A stretch of 64,000 nucleotides of DNA, from positions 186,001 to 250,000 of the forward strand of contig JAOZHV010000026.1 in the NCBI GenBank assembly GCA_026014725.1. The letters are read 5' to 3'. The position numbers and the translations under genes are program-made. Origin of the DNA: Candidatus Bathyarchaeota archaeon. Its GTDB lineage: Archaea > Thermoproteota > Bathyarchaeia > Bathyarchaeales > Bathycorpusculaceae. Positions 40,449-49,351 of the stretch are shown here, in pieces (the stretch's first letter is position 1; each line of letters begins with the position of its first letter). The notes below the pieces were generated by a model that was given only the letters and a program-made list of their open reading frames with translations, was not told the origin of the DNA and ran no database searches.

Positions 40449-42995
40449 TTAGCGTTTCCTGAGCACTAGGATGATGATTGCTAGTCCGATTACTACGACC
40501 GCTATGATGATTCCAGCTGTTGCAGGTAAAAAGTACAAGTCAGCCATCGATTCTTTTATCGGCATTGCTGTAGGAGCAGGCGTTGGTGCATCTTCCACTC
40601 CTATGTGGGTTACCGCATAAGAACCATAATAGGACTCAGAGCCTTGGAACGTCGCAATTATAGTGTATGCACCTGGAACTTCAGGAGTGAACATCAACTT
40701 GTAAGAGCCGCTAGCATCGCTTGTCGTTGTGCCAACATCGTAGACGTTGTTGTTCGGGTCAAGCACAGTTATGACAACCTTAACACCTGTCGCGTTTGTA
40801 GGCTTAATCTGCTGCATGTAGGCGTATTCCATCCATGCTTCCATGCTATCCTCAGATACAGCTGGAAGGCCCTCTGGAAAGCGTGTTGTGATAATGTCCT
40901 GTGTCGTGCCGCCAGATGTGTCCATGACCGTACCCTCAACGAGTACGCTGTGGCCATGTACCGCTACCTTCGGAGATACTGAAACTTTGGTGACGGTTGG
41001 TCCCTTGCCGAAGCTATATATCTGGTTGTCAAAGCTGTTCCATGAAATCAAGTAGCCGTCGCCTACAGGAGCACAAGTTGTACTGCTGTACTGTAATATT
41101 TTCCATACTAGACTTCCATCAGTGCAGTTTATAGCAAGTCGATAGCTTGGATGTAATGGTGGGGTGTACATGATGCCTTCGGAGAGGAATAGTTTTCCAT
41201 CTGTAATAGTATGTCGATTGTAGCCGAAAATTGGATAGCTTTCAAAAGGAGTGTCATATCCAGCGTCTCCAGCATAGAATGTCCACGCGACCTTTCCTGT
41301 TTCAAGGTCGATGGCATTTACGTAGCCGCCGAGGTCAAAGACGTAGACTTTGCCGTAAGCAATTTCACCGTCACGCCAAACAGCACTGTCGCCGCCTCCT
41401 TTCAGTTGAACTGGACCCCATTTCATTTGACCGGTTTGTAGACTATAGCCCCACGCTAAATTCCTGTCCTTGTTGTGCATAACATAGTAGCCTTCGCGCG
41501 CGCATAGTACACTTGTGTCTTCATATGCGGGTAGTGTTTGGTTTAATGGTCCCCACAGTTTAGCGCCTGTCTTTGCATCGTAGCCTGCGACGTATTGATA
41601 GCCCATAGTGGTTCCTTGCCACGAAACCGCGTTGGGTACTTGACGCATAAGTATTACTTCAGGGGTTACTGCAGAAATGCTGAGACTGATGGTGTCACCG
41701 TTGAATGTGGTTGGAAGTGGCGTTTTCCATGTTGTCATGCGGGGATCAGAGCCGTTAATGTTACCGCTTACGCGAACGAATGTGCCTGTGGATATCAAGT
41801 TGGTGTAGTTGTACATGCACAGATTACCACCAGAAACGTAGTAGCCGACTACTGCTCCCCCAAGATTTGCATCATAATCAATTACCCTGCTTGCACTAAT
41901 AGTATTAGTAACGTTTGCCAAAAAGTTTCCAGTATATGCATCGTATATTCCCATCCAGTTCGCTGCAGAGGAGAAGGCCCCGCCGGCTCCCGGCGAACTA
42001 TATAGGAATGCATTTGATCCGAACTCCTGATAGTTATTGTAGTTTACTATTTGGCCCCATGCAATTGTCTCGATGCCTGATTTACCCGCAGGTTTGTCCC
42101 ACAGTACTTTTCCTGTGTGAACGTCTATGGCTCTCCAGCCTAACAAGTTAGAACCTGGACTGCCGTCATATACATTGTGATAGAGTATTCCGTTGAGGAT
42201 GCATATTGGGTGGAAGTACGTTTGAATTAGTGAGACCGAACTGTACGCAGTGGATGAATCGCTTTCGATGGGTGATCCTGGTTGGCCTCCGAATTGGGTT
42301 GCTTTCGTCCACACGATATGGGCAGAGTTTGGTGCTGTACCAAATGGCCTGACGTTTCCGCTAGCATCGTATGCCCCTTGACTGGCTAATCCAAACCAGT
42401 TAGACCCTATTTCTCCCCAGTTCCAGTTAGTTGCATATATTGGGCGCGTCCAGAATTCAGTTGGAAGAGGAGGAGTCTGATATATTGGTCCCACTGCCTC
42501 TTCCTTTACTGTCAGAGTCTTTATGTTGCTTTCAGATGGCAACATTTTACTGCCAATCAGTTGTCGGTTATTGGTTCCGATGGTGGTGGGATTAAGTGGA
42601 TTAGTTCCTGTTAATACTTGCCCAGGGTAAAAGGCTTGCAGAGTGTAATTGCCGACTTTATCGGGTGTAAAGGTAAAGGTTACACCTGCAGCTTGGCTTG
42701 CAAGGTATGGTCCATGAGTGGTTTTATGTCCGTCTGGGTCTATTATTTCGAGGGTTACGTCTTCATAGAGATCGCCTGTGGCACCCGAACTTGTGGGTGG
42801 GGGTTTACTGAAAGTGATGCCGACATAAACGGTTTGGCCAACGCCTACGGGGTTAGGTGAAGCGGTTACAAATAAGAAGGTTGGCATATCAATTGCCTGT
42901 GCGACGTTAATTTGAGTGGCAAGAATAGTTGTTGCAAACAATGTCAACAGCAGAATTAAAGCAATAGTTTTTGAAAGTTTGGTTTTTTTATTCAT
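40449..42995 (-). CDS. Large extracellular PQQ-type beta-propeller protein with C-terminal anchor
   Basis: The 848-residue protein has a signal peptide, a CARDB/Ig-like domain (about 37-165), then a PQQ/BamB-type propeller (about 195-690): WRAIDVHTGKVLWDKPAG, YDAKTGAKLWGPLN, YSLQTGQMKWGPV, IDLETGKVAWTFYAG and INCTDGSLVWKI are repeated blades. A second Ig-like domain and one membrane helix with RKR tail end it. It is probably an abundant surface-layer or adhesion protein; enzymatic use of PQQ is not implied. The gene is single and faces TrmB divergently. Confidence 0.88.
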   Translation of the reverse strand: MNKKTKLSKTIALILLLTLFATTILATQINVAQAIDMPTFLFVTASPNPVGVGQTVYVGITFSKPPPTSSGATGDLYEDVTLEIIDPDGHKTTHGPYLASQAAGVTFTFTPDKVGNYTLQAFYPGQVLTGTNPLNPTTIGTNNRQLIGSKMLPSESNIKTLTVKEEAVGPIYQTPPLPTEFWTRPIYATNWNWGEIGSNWFGLASQGAYDASGNVRPFGTAPNSAHIVWTKATQFGGQPGSPIESDSSTAYSSVSLIQTYFHPICILNGILYHNVYDGSPGSNLLGWRAIDVHTGKVLWDKPAGKSGIETIAWGQIVNYNNYQEFGSNAFLYSSPGAGGAFSSAANWMGIYDAYTGNFLANVTNTISASRVIDYDANLGGAVVGYYVSGGNLCMYNYTNLISTGTFVRVSGNINGSDPRMTTWKTPLPTTFNGDTISLSISAVTPEVILMRQVPNAVSWQGTTMGYQYVAGYDAKTGAKLWGPLNQTLPAYEDTSVLCAREGYYVMHNKDRNLAWGYSLQTGQMKWGPVQLKGGGDSAVWRDGEIAYGKVYVFDLGGYVNAIDLETGKVAWTFYAGDAGYDTPFESYPIFGYNRHTITDGKLFLSEGIMYTPPLHPSYRLAINCTDGSLVWKILQYSSTTCAPVGDGYLISWNSFDNQIYSFGKGPTVTKVSVSPKVAVHGHSVLVEGTVMDTSGGTTQDIITTRFPEGLPAVSEDSMEAWMEYAYMQQIKPTNATGVKVVITVLDPNNNVYDVGTTTSDASGSYKLMFTPEVPGAYTIIATFQGSESYYGSYAVTHIGVEDAPTPAPTAMPIKESMADLYFLPATAGIIIAVVVIGLAIIILVLRKR

Positions 42996-43143
42996 TTATT
43001 TCATCTTCTTTAGTCTATAACAATATAGACGCTCTTTGTTCCTAAGATAGCGCTAATATAATCTTGTCTTAACCTTGTAATAATACAGAAAACGCTAAAT
43101 TTGTAAACGTAGATAATAACCTTGGCGAGAGGGGGGCAACATC

Positions 43144-43938
43144 TTGCCTAAAGATGCGGATGTTAACTTATTAGAAAGGATTGGGTTGACGCGCGCTCAA
43201 GCACATGTATATCTAACACTTGGTAGAATAGGGAGCGCAGACGCTCTTACAATTTCGCGGCAGACAAAGATTCCACGAACTGAGACGTATAGAATACTTG
43301 ACGAGTTAGAAGAGACAGGCTTAGTTGAGAAGCATTTGGCTGTTCCCTACCTTTATGCAGCTACACCGATAAGATCAGGGACAGAATCACTTCTGATAAG
43401 GAAGTATGACGAATATCAGCGGAATCTACGAGAATTAGATAAGTTCTTAGCTAGTTATGAAAAAATCGAAAAAAAGCAAGATGCAATTCAACCTAAAATC
43501 ACAGTAAGTAAAGGCAAACAGAAATTGCTTAGTGTATTGAAATACAGTATGGATAATGCTTTGAGCACAGTCGTTTTTGTGTCTCCTATGAAAAGATGGC
43601 TACTGATTTATGAAAATTGCCAAGATAATATTAAAAAATCGCTAGAAAGGGGAGTTATTTGGCGCGGGTTATTAGAAACAAATGATAATGGTAATAATGA
43701 TTTGGATAATATACCTGCGCTGCAACAGCGAACCAATTTGGAATTGAGAATGGTCAGAACTATATCTGGAAAGAACTTTGCAGTGTTTGATAAGAGAGAG
43801 GTAGCTTTCAACTACTCTCCCGGAAGACCCTTAAACGAGGCAGTGACTCTATGGACCAACCACTCGAATTTGGTGGCTATTTTCGAAGAGCATTTTGAGA
43901 CCCTATGGAAAAGAGCAGAGCACCTAATAATTGCTTGA
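43144..43938 (+). CDS. TrmB-family transcriptional regulator
   Basis: A 264-residue regulator with an N-terminal winged helix: LLERIGLTRAQAHVYLTLGR, IGSADALTISRQTKIPRTET, YRILDELEETGLVEK. A short coiled coil (about 95-115) and a C-terminal phospholipase-D-like effector domain follow, the plan of TrmB-like proteins lacking the sugar-binding extension. It starts with TTG after GAGAGGGG. It lies divergent from the propeller gene and may control it. Ligand unknown. Confidence 0.88.
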   Translation: MPKDADVNLLERIGLTRAQAHVYLTLGRIGSADALTISRQTKIPRTETYRILDELEETGLVEKHLAVPYLYAATPIRSGTESLLIRKYDEYQRNLRELDKFLASYEKIEKKQDAIQPKITVSKGKQKLLSVLKYSMDNALSTVVFVSPMKRWLLIYENCQDNIKKSLERGVIWRGLLETNDNGNNDLDNIPALQQRTNLELRMVRTISGKNFAVFDKREVAFNYSPGRPLNEAVTLWTNHSNLVAIFEEHFETLWKRAEHLIIA

Positions 43939-44160
43939 AAAACTACAAGTTTTGAAGCACTTGTGAGGAAGAACTTAACGCGCAAAAAACCACCGATACC
44001 TCTAATATAAAGCAAGTATGCTCAGCGTCAACAATAGTACATGACTAAGTATAACCAAAAAGCACATAAATATCAGCGCAGTCTATCAAAACGGCGACTC
44101 ATCATCAGGGGTGCGCATCACCCAAATGGTGGTCGTAGTCCAATAGGAAACCATGGAAAG

Positions 44161-44235
44161 GCGGTCGTAGTCTAGTTTGGTCTAGGACATCAGCCTGCCA
44201 CGCTGACGACCCGGGTTCAAATCTCGGCGACCGCA
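44161..44235 (+). tRNA. tRNA-Gly (anticodon GCC)
   Basis: A complete cloverleaf: acceptor GCGGTCG pairs with CGACCGC; D-arm GTCTAGTTTGGTCTAGGAC; anticodon stem TCAGC/GCTGA with loop CTGCCAC (GCC, glycine); T-arm CCGGG-TTCAAAT-CTCGG. The discriminator is A at 44235 and CCA is encoded at 44236-44238. No intron is present. The ten bases GGTCGTAGTC at 44163-44172 also occur 32 bp upstream at 44131-44140. Confidence 0.97.
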
Positions 44236-44330
44236 CCACTAAATTTTACCCACCTTTTTGATTAACATTTTTAGGTTAGGCATTTAAGGATGCAGTGCAT
44301 TAAGCAAACCCATAACATTAGTGATTTAAC

Positions 44331-45233
44331 ATGCCGTATGACAGGGAAGCACTCGAAAAATTCCGCCAATCAGGCAAAATCCTGCGGGAAACACGCGAAG
44401 AAATGAGATGCATCGTCGAGGAAAACATGCTTGCCATAGACATTTGCGAAAAAATAGAAGGGCTTATCCGCAAAAAAGGTGGCAAACCAGCGTTTCCCGT
44501 CAACGTCAGCATCAATGAGGTTGCGGCGCATTATACTTCACCGCCCGATGACACTTTGCGGATTCCTGAAGGCTCCACTGTTAAAGTGGATTTAGGAGTT
44601 CACATCGATGGCTACGTGACAGATACGGCATTCACGGTTAGCTTTAACGCTGAAGGCAGAGCCATGGCAACAACCGCTGAGTATGCATTGCAAACTGCAA
44701 TTGATAACATTCATGGCGGTATGACGCTGGGTAAAATCGGCGGTTTAATCGAGAATGCTGTTAGAAACCGCGGTTACAAACCCATAAATAACTTAACAGG
44801 GCACTCAGTTGGCAGGTACCTCATTCACGCGGGCACATCCATCCCAAATGTGTCACAAGTATCCCTTACCAAAGTTCATACAGGTGAAATCTATGCCATA
44901 GAACCCTTCGTCACCCTGCCAGACGCCGTCGCGCATGTTGATGACAGCCCAGTAACAACCATTTACCGCTTGGTTAAAGCTAAATCAACTAAGAGTTTGT
45001 CTGCAAAAAAACTACTCAAACACATTGAAACTAACTTTAGAACATTGCCCTTTGCTGAGCGCTGGCTCGTTGGCGTTGTGCCCCAAGAGTTGCATAAAGC
45101 GGCGTTTAAGGAATTGCTTGCTTCAAAATCAGTTATGAGCTATCCTGTTTTTGTTGAGGTTAGCAAAAAGCCTGTGGCACAAGCTGAACACACAATATTG
45201 ATAAAGGATGATGGGTGTGAAGTGCTGACCTAA
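44331..45233 (+). CDS. map: Methionine aminopeptidase, type II
   Basis: The 300-residue enzyme removes the initiator methionine from new proteins. The metal ligands of the pita-bread fold are visible: D87 in VKVDLGVHIDG, D98 in VTDTAFTV, H158 in LTGHSVGRYLIH, E191 in YAIEPFVT and E286 in VAQAEHTILI. The type II insertion lies between H158 and the C-terminus. Length is usual for archaea. It follows the tRNA and converges with the membrane zinc protein, overlapping it by 4 bp. Confidence 0.95.
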   Translation: MPYDREALEKFRQSGKILRETREEMRCIVEENMLAIDICEKIEGLIRKKGGKPAFPVNVSINEVAAHYTSPPDDTLRIPEGSTVKVDLGVHIDGYVTDTAFTVSFNAEGRAMATTAEYALQTAIDNIHGGMTLGKIGGLIENAVRNRGYKPINNLTGHSVGRYLIHAGTSIPNVSQVSLTKVHTGEIYAIEPFVTLPDAVAHVDDSPVTTIYRLVKAKSTKSLSAKKLLKHIETNFRTLPFAERWLVGVVPQELHKAAFKELLASKSVMSYPVFVEVSKKPVAQAEHTILIKDDGCEVLT

Positions 45234-45652
45234 AAAGAATAGGTTTTTTCTTTTTCTTTAACTTCTTTGTAGATGGCAGTAATCATCTGCTTTGTTTCTG
45301 GGCACTTCTGGCATGGTTCCAACTCTTTAAAGACGTAGTCGCCGCGTTGGAATTCACGGACATTTTTTGTACCGCACTTTTTACATTCAATTGTAGTCAT
45401 GACTTTAGGAATCTCGATTTTCATTTCGGAAGCCTGCCTTTTTGATTGATAGAACGTGAGTACGGACATGACTATGGCAATTAAGCCGATGGCAGAGAGT
45501 ATGGCTGCGGCGAAGATATCGCCTGTGAGGTAGGCGTTGCTTGCGAGGAGCAGTGCTGCTATAGAGAGACCTATGACGACGATTACTATTAGCGTCACCA
45601 TGTTTGAGATTTTTGCGGTTTGAGGTGAAGTTTGGTTTTCCTTTTGCGCCAT
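45230..45652 (-). CDS. Membrane protein with C-terminal zinc-binding domain
   Basis: The 140-residue protein (MAQKENQTSPQTAKIS) has two membrane helices (about 18-38 and 47-67) and a cytoplasmic C-terminal part with CKKCGTKNVREFQRGDYVF and CQKC, two cysteine pairs about 22 apart. This membrane-plus-ribbon plan is widespread in archaea without a known function. ATG 45652 is preferred over the upstream frame to 45670. It sits 14 bp after the DUF1512 gene, likely the same transcript. Confidence 0.75.
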   Translation of the reverse strand: MAQKENQTSPQTAKISNMVTLIVIVVIGLSIAALLLASNAYLTGDIFAAAILSAIGLIAIVMSVLTFYQSKRQASEMKIEIPKVMTTIECKKCGTKNVREFQRGDYVFKELEPCQKCPETKQMITAIYKEVKEKEKTYSF

Positions 45653-45666
45653 GATATTTCGCCTCA

Positions 45667-46770
45667 TCACTGCCCCACTCCTATAGAGTTGCCTACGCCA
45701 ACGATTATGACTTTGTCTCCCTCTTTGGTACGTTCCAGTATAACAGATTTAACACGGTCAATGACTTTATCGGCTGCATCATTGATTTCTTTGCGCATCG
45801 GTGAAACCGCGTCACCAATGTCTTCTTTAACTATGACAGCGTTAATTGGAATATGATATTTTGTTAACTTTTCTTCTATTTTATACTGGTCCACGCCAGG
45901 TCCCCCAATTGCTGCGCCGATGCCTTCAGAGACTTCACCGACGGTCTCGCCTTCCAGTTTCAAACCAGCGTCAATCATTATGACGTTTGCGATTTTTCCC
46001 TCGTTTTCTTCAATGACTGCTTCAACAGCGTCTCCTGGTTTGCCAACGTTCCCGCCTGGGCCTTCAGCTTTTATGACAATGGCTGTTCGCCCTTCGATTG
46101 GAACAGTCGCCATAACGCAGTCTTTAGGGAGTGCGCGTATTTCATACCCGTGCATAAGTTTTGAGGCTACAAGTGGTCCGACACCGTCGCCGATTGGTTG
46201 CCCATATGCGAATGCTTTGAGTGCACTTGCGTATGCTTCAGCTTCTTTCATTACCAGGGGGAGGATCATTTGTAGTTGCATGATGACGTAGAGGCTGAGG
46301 GTTTTTTTGCCTTGTATATAATAGTGGCGAACAACCTTGTAGATGAAGTGAAGCGCCATAGCTGCTTCAAGCGTATTTTCCAGATTGTTTATTTGAACTG
46401 GGTCGCTTGCAGGTGCCATGAGTTTGACTTCATCTTTTAGTCGTTCATCTCTAACGTCTAGGATGTGGTCAAGTTTGTAAACGATTCCTGAGGGATCCAT
46501 GCTTTGTGGACTAATTGTGAAATAGTCCAGGTAGCGGTCAACTCGTGCTGATGGGTCAGTGGTTGGTTTACCTATTTCTTTTATGGCTTCTATAGTGATT
46601 TTTCTGCCTTCATCCTTGATAAATCGTAGTTTGTGCAGGGAATTTTCTACTTCTCGAACCATAACCCACATTTGGATTCTTTGACCGTAGAAGATGAATA
46701 CTATGAAGAATAGGTACATGACTAAGCTTAGCATCTGCGTTATTGAGTCGCTTCCTGGGATAAGGCTCAC
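45667..46770 (-). CDS. DUF1512-family membrane-anchored protein
   Basis: The 367-residue protein matches the archaea-specific DUF1512 family: one N-terminal membrane helix (QMLSLVMYLFFIVFIFYGQR), then a soluble domain with DYFTISPQSMDPSGIVYKLD, PIGDGVGPLVASKLM, EGRTAIVIKAEGPGGNVGKP and a Toprim-like glycine-rich end VGVGNSIGVGQ. Function unknown. The GTG at 46770 is favoured because the TATA box TTATAAAT near 46812 puts the transcript start near 46788; the frame extends to TTG 46794. Confidence 0.85.
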   Translation of the reverse strand: MSLIPGSDSITQMLSLVMYLFFIVFIFYGQRIQMWVMVREVENSLHKLRFIKDEGRKITIEAIKEIGKPTTDPSARVDRYLDYFTISPQSMDPSGIVYKLDHILDVRDERLKDEVKLMAPASDPVQINNLENTLEAAMALHFIYKVVRHYYIQGKKTLSLYVIMQLQMILPLVMKEAEAYASALKAFAYGQPIGDGVGPLVASKLMHGYEIRALPKDCVMATVPIEGRTAIVIKAEGPGGNVGKPGDAVEAVIEENEGKIANVIMIDAGLKLEGETVGEVSEGIGAAIGGPGVDQYKIEEKLTKYHIPINAVIVKEDIGDAVSPMRKEINDAADKVIDRVKSVILERTKEGDKVIIVGVGNSIGVGQ

Positions 46771-46857
46771 TTTTAAACACCACTTCTTTTTCAAAACTAT
46801 TAATGGTCATTTATAAGGCTATGCTAACTATCTCTTGAATTGTGAATATTAATAGGC

Positions 46858-46972
46858 TGCCAGCTTTCCCAGGTTCGCGGGGCCTAAGACCACACTACAG
46901 CTGGAAACGGAGCACGGTTTAACTTCTGAGTTCGGAATGGGATCAGGTGGAACCCGTGCCCTTTGACCGGCA
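46858..46972 (-). rRNA. rrf: 5S ribosomal RNA, isolated gene
   Basis: On the minus strand the sequence runs TGCCGGTCAAAGGGCACGG, CCCATTCCGAACTCAGAAG, TTAAACCGTGC and ends GAACCTGGGAAAGCTGGCA. CCGAAC and GAAGTTAA are the universal 5S loop and helix sequences, and the terminal helix GCCGGT/GCTGGC closes. No 16S or 23S gene lies near it, as is usual in archaea with unlinked 5S genes. A TATA-like TTAATAAA lies at about 46996-47004. Ends are accurate to a few bases. Confidence 0.93.
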
Positions 46973-47197
46973 AACCCAGCATTACTGATGTTCTTTCCTT
47001 TATTAACTTTTAGTTTTTTGCGTGTTTTTTGGTTGGAGGAGTAAGTGCTTTTGAGGTTTGTAATGTGTTGTTATTGTTTTCAGCAAGAAGGCAAGGCGAA
47101 TTTTTTGATGCTGTTGCGGTACAGTCACAAATTCTTAAAAGCAGTTAACCTTAACATGCTGTAGCATGAAACAACTTGGTTTAGGGAGGTGTAATTT

Positions 47198-47398
47198 GTG
47201 CCAGAAACATCAATTAATATAACAGAGAAGCTCCAGCAGATGGGTCAAACTGCTCAGGAATACAAAGAGGCAATTATTAATCAGTTCAAGGACATGGAAG
47301 TAGAAGTTAAGGATTGGAATTTTTCTGTGGGAAAAACAGGCGAGGAGTACACTGTTGAGGTTAACCTTAAGATTGGCATACGGTCTAAGAAGCCTTAA
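47198..47398 (+). CDS. Small conserved-looking acidic protein
   Basis: The 66-residue protein starts with GTG after a strong TTAGGGAGGTG. It has a helical N-terminal half (NITEKLQQMGQTAQEYKEAI) and a beta-strand end (GEEYTVEVNLKIGIRSKKP). Small archaeal proteins with this helix-then-strand pattern are known but unnamed. No cysteines or catalytic motif. It is alone between the 5S gene and the surface-protein gene. Confidence 0.75.
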   Translation: MPETSINITEKLQQMGQTAQEYKEAIINQFKDMEVEVKDWNFSVGKTGEEYTVEVNLKIGIRSKKP

Positions 47399-47439
47399 AC
47401 AGTGATACAAAGCTTTCTTTTCTTTAGTTCGGTGATTTT

Positions 47440-48654
47440 TTAGAAGCTTGTTTGGTTCCAATAGTAAATTTTGGGATATTTGCCTTGTATGGGTAATGTT
47501 GCGTCTTCATAGATGATGTCTAAACGTGAACCGTATTGTTCCAGCAGTTTGTTTAGGTTTTCCCATATTAAGGCTGATTTCTCGTCTGGACCCCAAAAAC
47601 CCCAAATCTTGTCATCTTCATGTCTCATTGCCCAACCATAATCCTTAGGCAAGACCAGTACTGCTTGCGCTTTAACTGCGTTCGGAGTTGAGCGGGTTAT
47701 GTCTTGTGTCCAGAACTTTTCTAATGCATCAAAGTGCTCTTGTGTCATGGTGCCGTAAGGGTTGCCGGTAGCGTTATCGAAAGCTAAATCGAAGATTAGT
47801 ATGTATTTTGCTCCTGCGTTGTAGACCGTTTTCAATTGGTTGTAGATGTTTTCGCCTGTGTCTAAATATGGAGGTTCATAATACTTCCAAGTTATGATTG
47901 CACCCCAATCTTTGTTTTGCATGGTTGCTGCTCCGCGAATCTGTGCGATGTCTTGGTCTAGGCTATGATTCCACCCGACTTGCGCAAGAACAGTGTCGTA
48001 TCCTCCGAGATAGTCATACCAGAAGAGTGCGTAATCTGAAGTGAAAGTTCTTATCGTGTTATTTTTCAATTGGATATGTCCAGGATTATTTTCTACGAGA
48101 TGGTTAAACCATTTGGCTTCTCGTGTGTAGTTTTGTGGGTTTGTATTGTTTTCTTTTTGTAGTTCTTTGTAGATTTCTTTAAGGGTACCTGATAAGTGGT
48201 TCTTGTTCTGTTCAAAGAATTCTGTCCAATTATAATCCGTGTGAATACCTGCTGGTTCGTCATCAAAGTATGCGCCTAAGAACTTGTCGCCGTAAGCGCT
48301 CTTGCAGAAGTTGAAGAATTGCATGCGCCTACTCCAGTCAAATCTGTCCCATGAACCCATGTTCACTATAATGTTTAACCCTGCGTCTACTGCGTAGTCG
48401 CAGAGTTCTCGAGACGCGGTTTCGTTTAGGCTGATGCGGTTCACGCCTGAATCTAGAATAAAGAGGTTGGTGTATGCTTTTGTTTTGTCGATGATGAGTT
48501 TGGCTTGAGTTGTGCTGTTGCCTCCGTATGCAACTCCTACGTATACTGGGTCGCTTTGTTGTGGGTTGTTGCTTGTGTATGAAACGAGCAGGGAGGTTGA
48601 TGCTGCAAGTATGATGATAACTAGTGTTAATGTTAAGATGCGTGCCCGTTTCAT
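47440..48654 (-). CDS. Membrane-anchored extracellular protein, barrel-like (paralogue 2)
   Basis: The 404-residue protein has an N-terminal membrane helix (about 6-26) and an extracytoplasmic domain aligned throughout with the protein at 35044-36210: YTNLFIL, FLGAYFDDEPAG, DYALFWYDY, RGAATMQNKDWGAIITWKY, GAKYILIFDLA, HFDALEKFW, PKDYGW, KIWGFWGPDE and the ending IYYWNQT. It has an insertion near 130-170. A glycoside-hydrolase-like barrel is suspected; conserved acidic pairs (DDEP) are candidate catalytic residues. Confidence 0.7.
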   Translation of the reverse strand: MKRARILTLTLVIIILAASTSLLVSYTSNNPQQSDPVYVGVAYGGNSTTQAKLIIDKTKAYTNLFILDSGVNRISLNETASRELCDYAVDAGLNIIVNMGSWDRFDWSRRMQFFNFCKSAYGDKFLGAYFDDEPAGIHTDYNWTEFFEQNKNHLSGTLKEIYKELQKENNTNPQNYTREAKWFNHLVENNPGHIQLKNNTIRTFTSDYALFWYDYLGGYDTVLAQVGWNHSLDQDIAQIRGAATMQNKDWGAIITWKYYEPPYLDTGENIYNQLKTVYNAGAKYILIFDLAFDNATGNPYGTMTQEHFDALEKFWTQDITRSTPNAVKAQAVLVLPKDYGWAMRHEDDKIWGFWGPDEKSALIWENLNKLLEQYGSRLDIIYEDATLPIQGKYPKIYYWNQTSF

Positions 48655-48840
48655 TTGTTTTTATGCTCTCCTGTTAGATGGTGCGCTTTTTTGCTCCCTT
48701 TTTTTATGTCAAATAGTGGGTTTGAGTGAATATTAATTGTTCTATGTTGCGTGTTTTGTGTTGTTGGGGTTTTTGTACCAAAACAGATAAAAACTTGGTT
48801 TCGCATCCATCACAGCGAACCAAACAGAAGGATAACAAAT

Positions 48841-49035
48841 ATGCCATCTGAAATTACTGATGTTGAAAAGTTTGTGGCGATGAGTGCCAAAGCAAAAAGA
48901 TGCCAAGTAAAACGGCTAAAAGACACTGTTAAGCTAAAGCTTCGCACACCAAGCCACCTCTACACGCTCAAGATTGAGCCTTTGAGAGCTGACGAGATTA
49001 TTAAGAAGTTGCAGTGCGAGATTAAGGAAGAATAA
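48841..49035 (+). CDS. rpl38e: Ribosomal protein L38e
   Basis: The 64-residue product starts MPSEITDVEKFVAMSAKAKR and continues CQVKRLKDTVKLKLRTPSHL, YTLKIEPLRADEIIKKLQ. This lines up with eukaryotic L38 along its length: an initial helix, the K-x-K-x-KDTVK strand, RxxxxLYTL and the final helix. L38e is found only in eukaryotes and some archaeal lineages, chiefly on the TACK side. The ATG follows GAAGGATAACAA. It is monocistronic and far from other ribosomal genes in this window. Confidence 0.85.
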   Translation: MPSEITDVEKFVAMSAKAKRCQVKRLKDTVKLKLRTPSHLYTLKIEPLRADEIIKKLQCEIKEE

Positions 49036-49160
49036 AACGCTTTTTTTCTTATCAATAGTCTGTTGATAACGCGATTTTTTTCTATAGCCCCTTATAAATA
49101 CTAATAATTGGTGCTACGTGTGTGAAGGGTCAGTTGGGTAGGCGCTGTATATACGCAGCT

Positions 49161-49200
49161 TTGTTGCTCTGCCGCAGACCTACCCCCTATATAAAGCGGT
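49161..49200 (+). repeat. Dispersed element, module A (copy 5)
   Basis: TTGTTGCTCTGCCGCAGACC followed by TACCCCCTATATAAAGCGG. It is the upstream end of the longest composite element, which continues through a palindromic insert (49225-49338) to module B (49352). The TATATAAAG core again stands where a TATA box would. Confidence 0.7.
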
Positions 49201-49224
49201 TCGTGCGGTGGGTGGTTGTGGCGG

Positions 49225-49338
49225 TTTTACTACGACCATCAAGGAGCTAACTATCGCGGTACTTGGGAGTTTTACTACGACCAACCCATGAGAGCAACAG
49301 CAACCGCAATGGTCGTAGTAACGGATGGTCGCAGTAAA
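49225..49338. other. Nested inverted repeats able to form a long double hairpin
   Basis: TTTACTACGACCATC at 49226-49240 pairs with 49324-49338 (GATGGTCGCAGTAAA, 14 of 15), and TTACTACGACCA at 49272-49283 pairs exactly with TGGTCGTAGTAA at 49310-49321. The two stems nest, giving a two-storey hairpin of about 114 nt. It sits between modules A and B and contains no open frame. It suggests a structured RNA or a cruciform. Confidence 0.6.
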
Positions 49339-49351
49339 TCAACATGCTAAT

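Noticed and set aside
45920-46291. 123-codon plus-strand frame opposite the DUF1512 gene
   Set aside because: Antisense shadow, rich in serine and proline, of a well-supported gene.
49225-49338. CRISPR-like repeat with spacers
   Set aside because: Only two direct and two inverted copies of about 14 nt, irregular spacing, and no cas genes; inverted repeats explain it.
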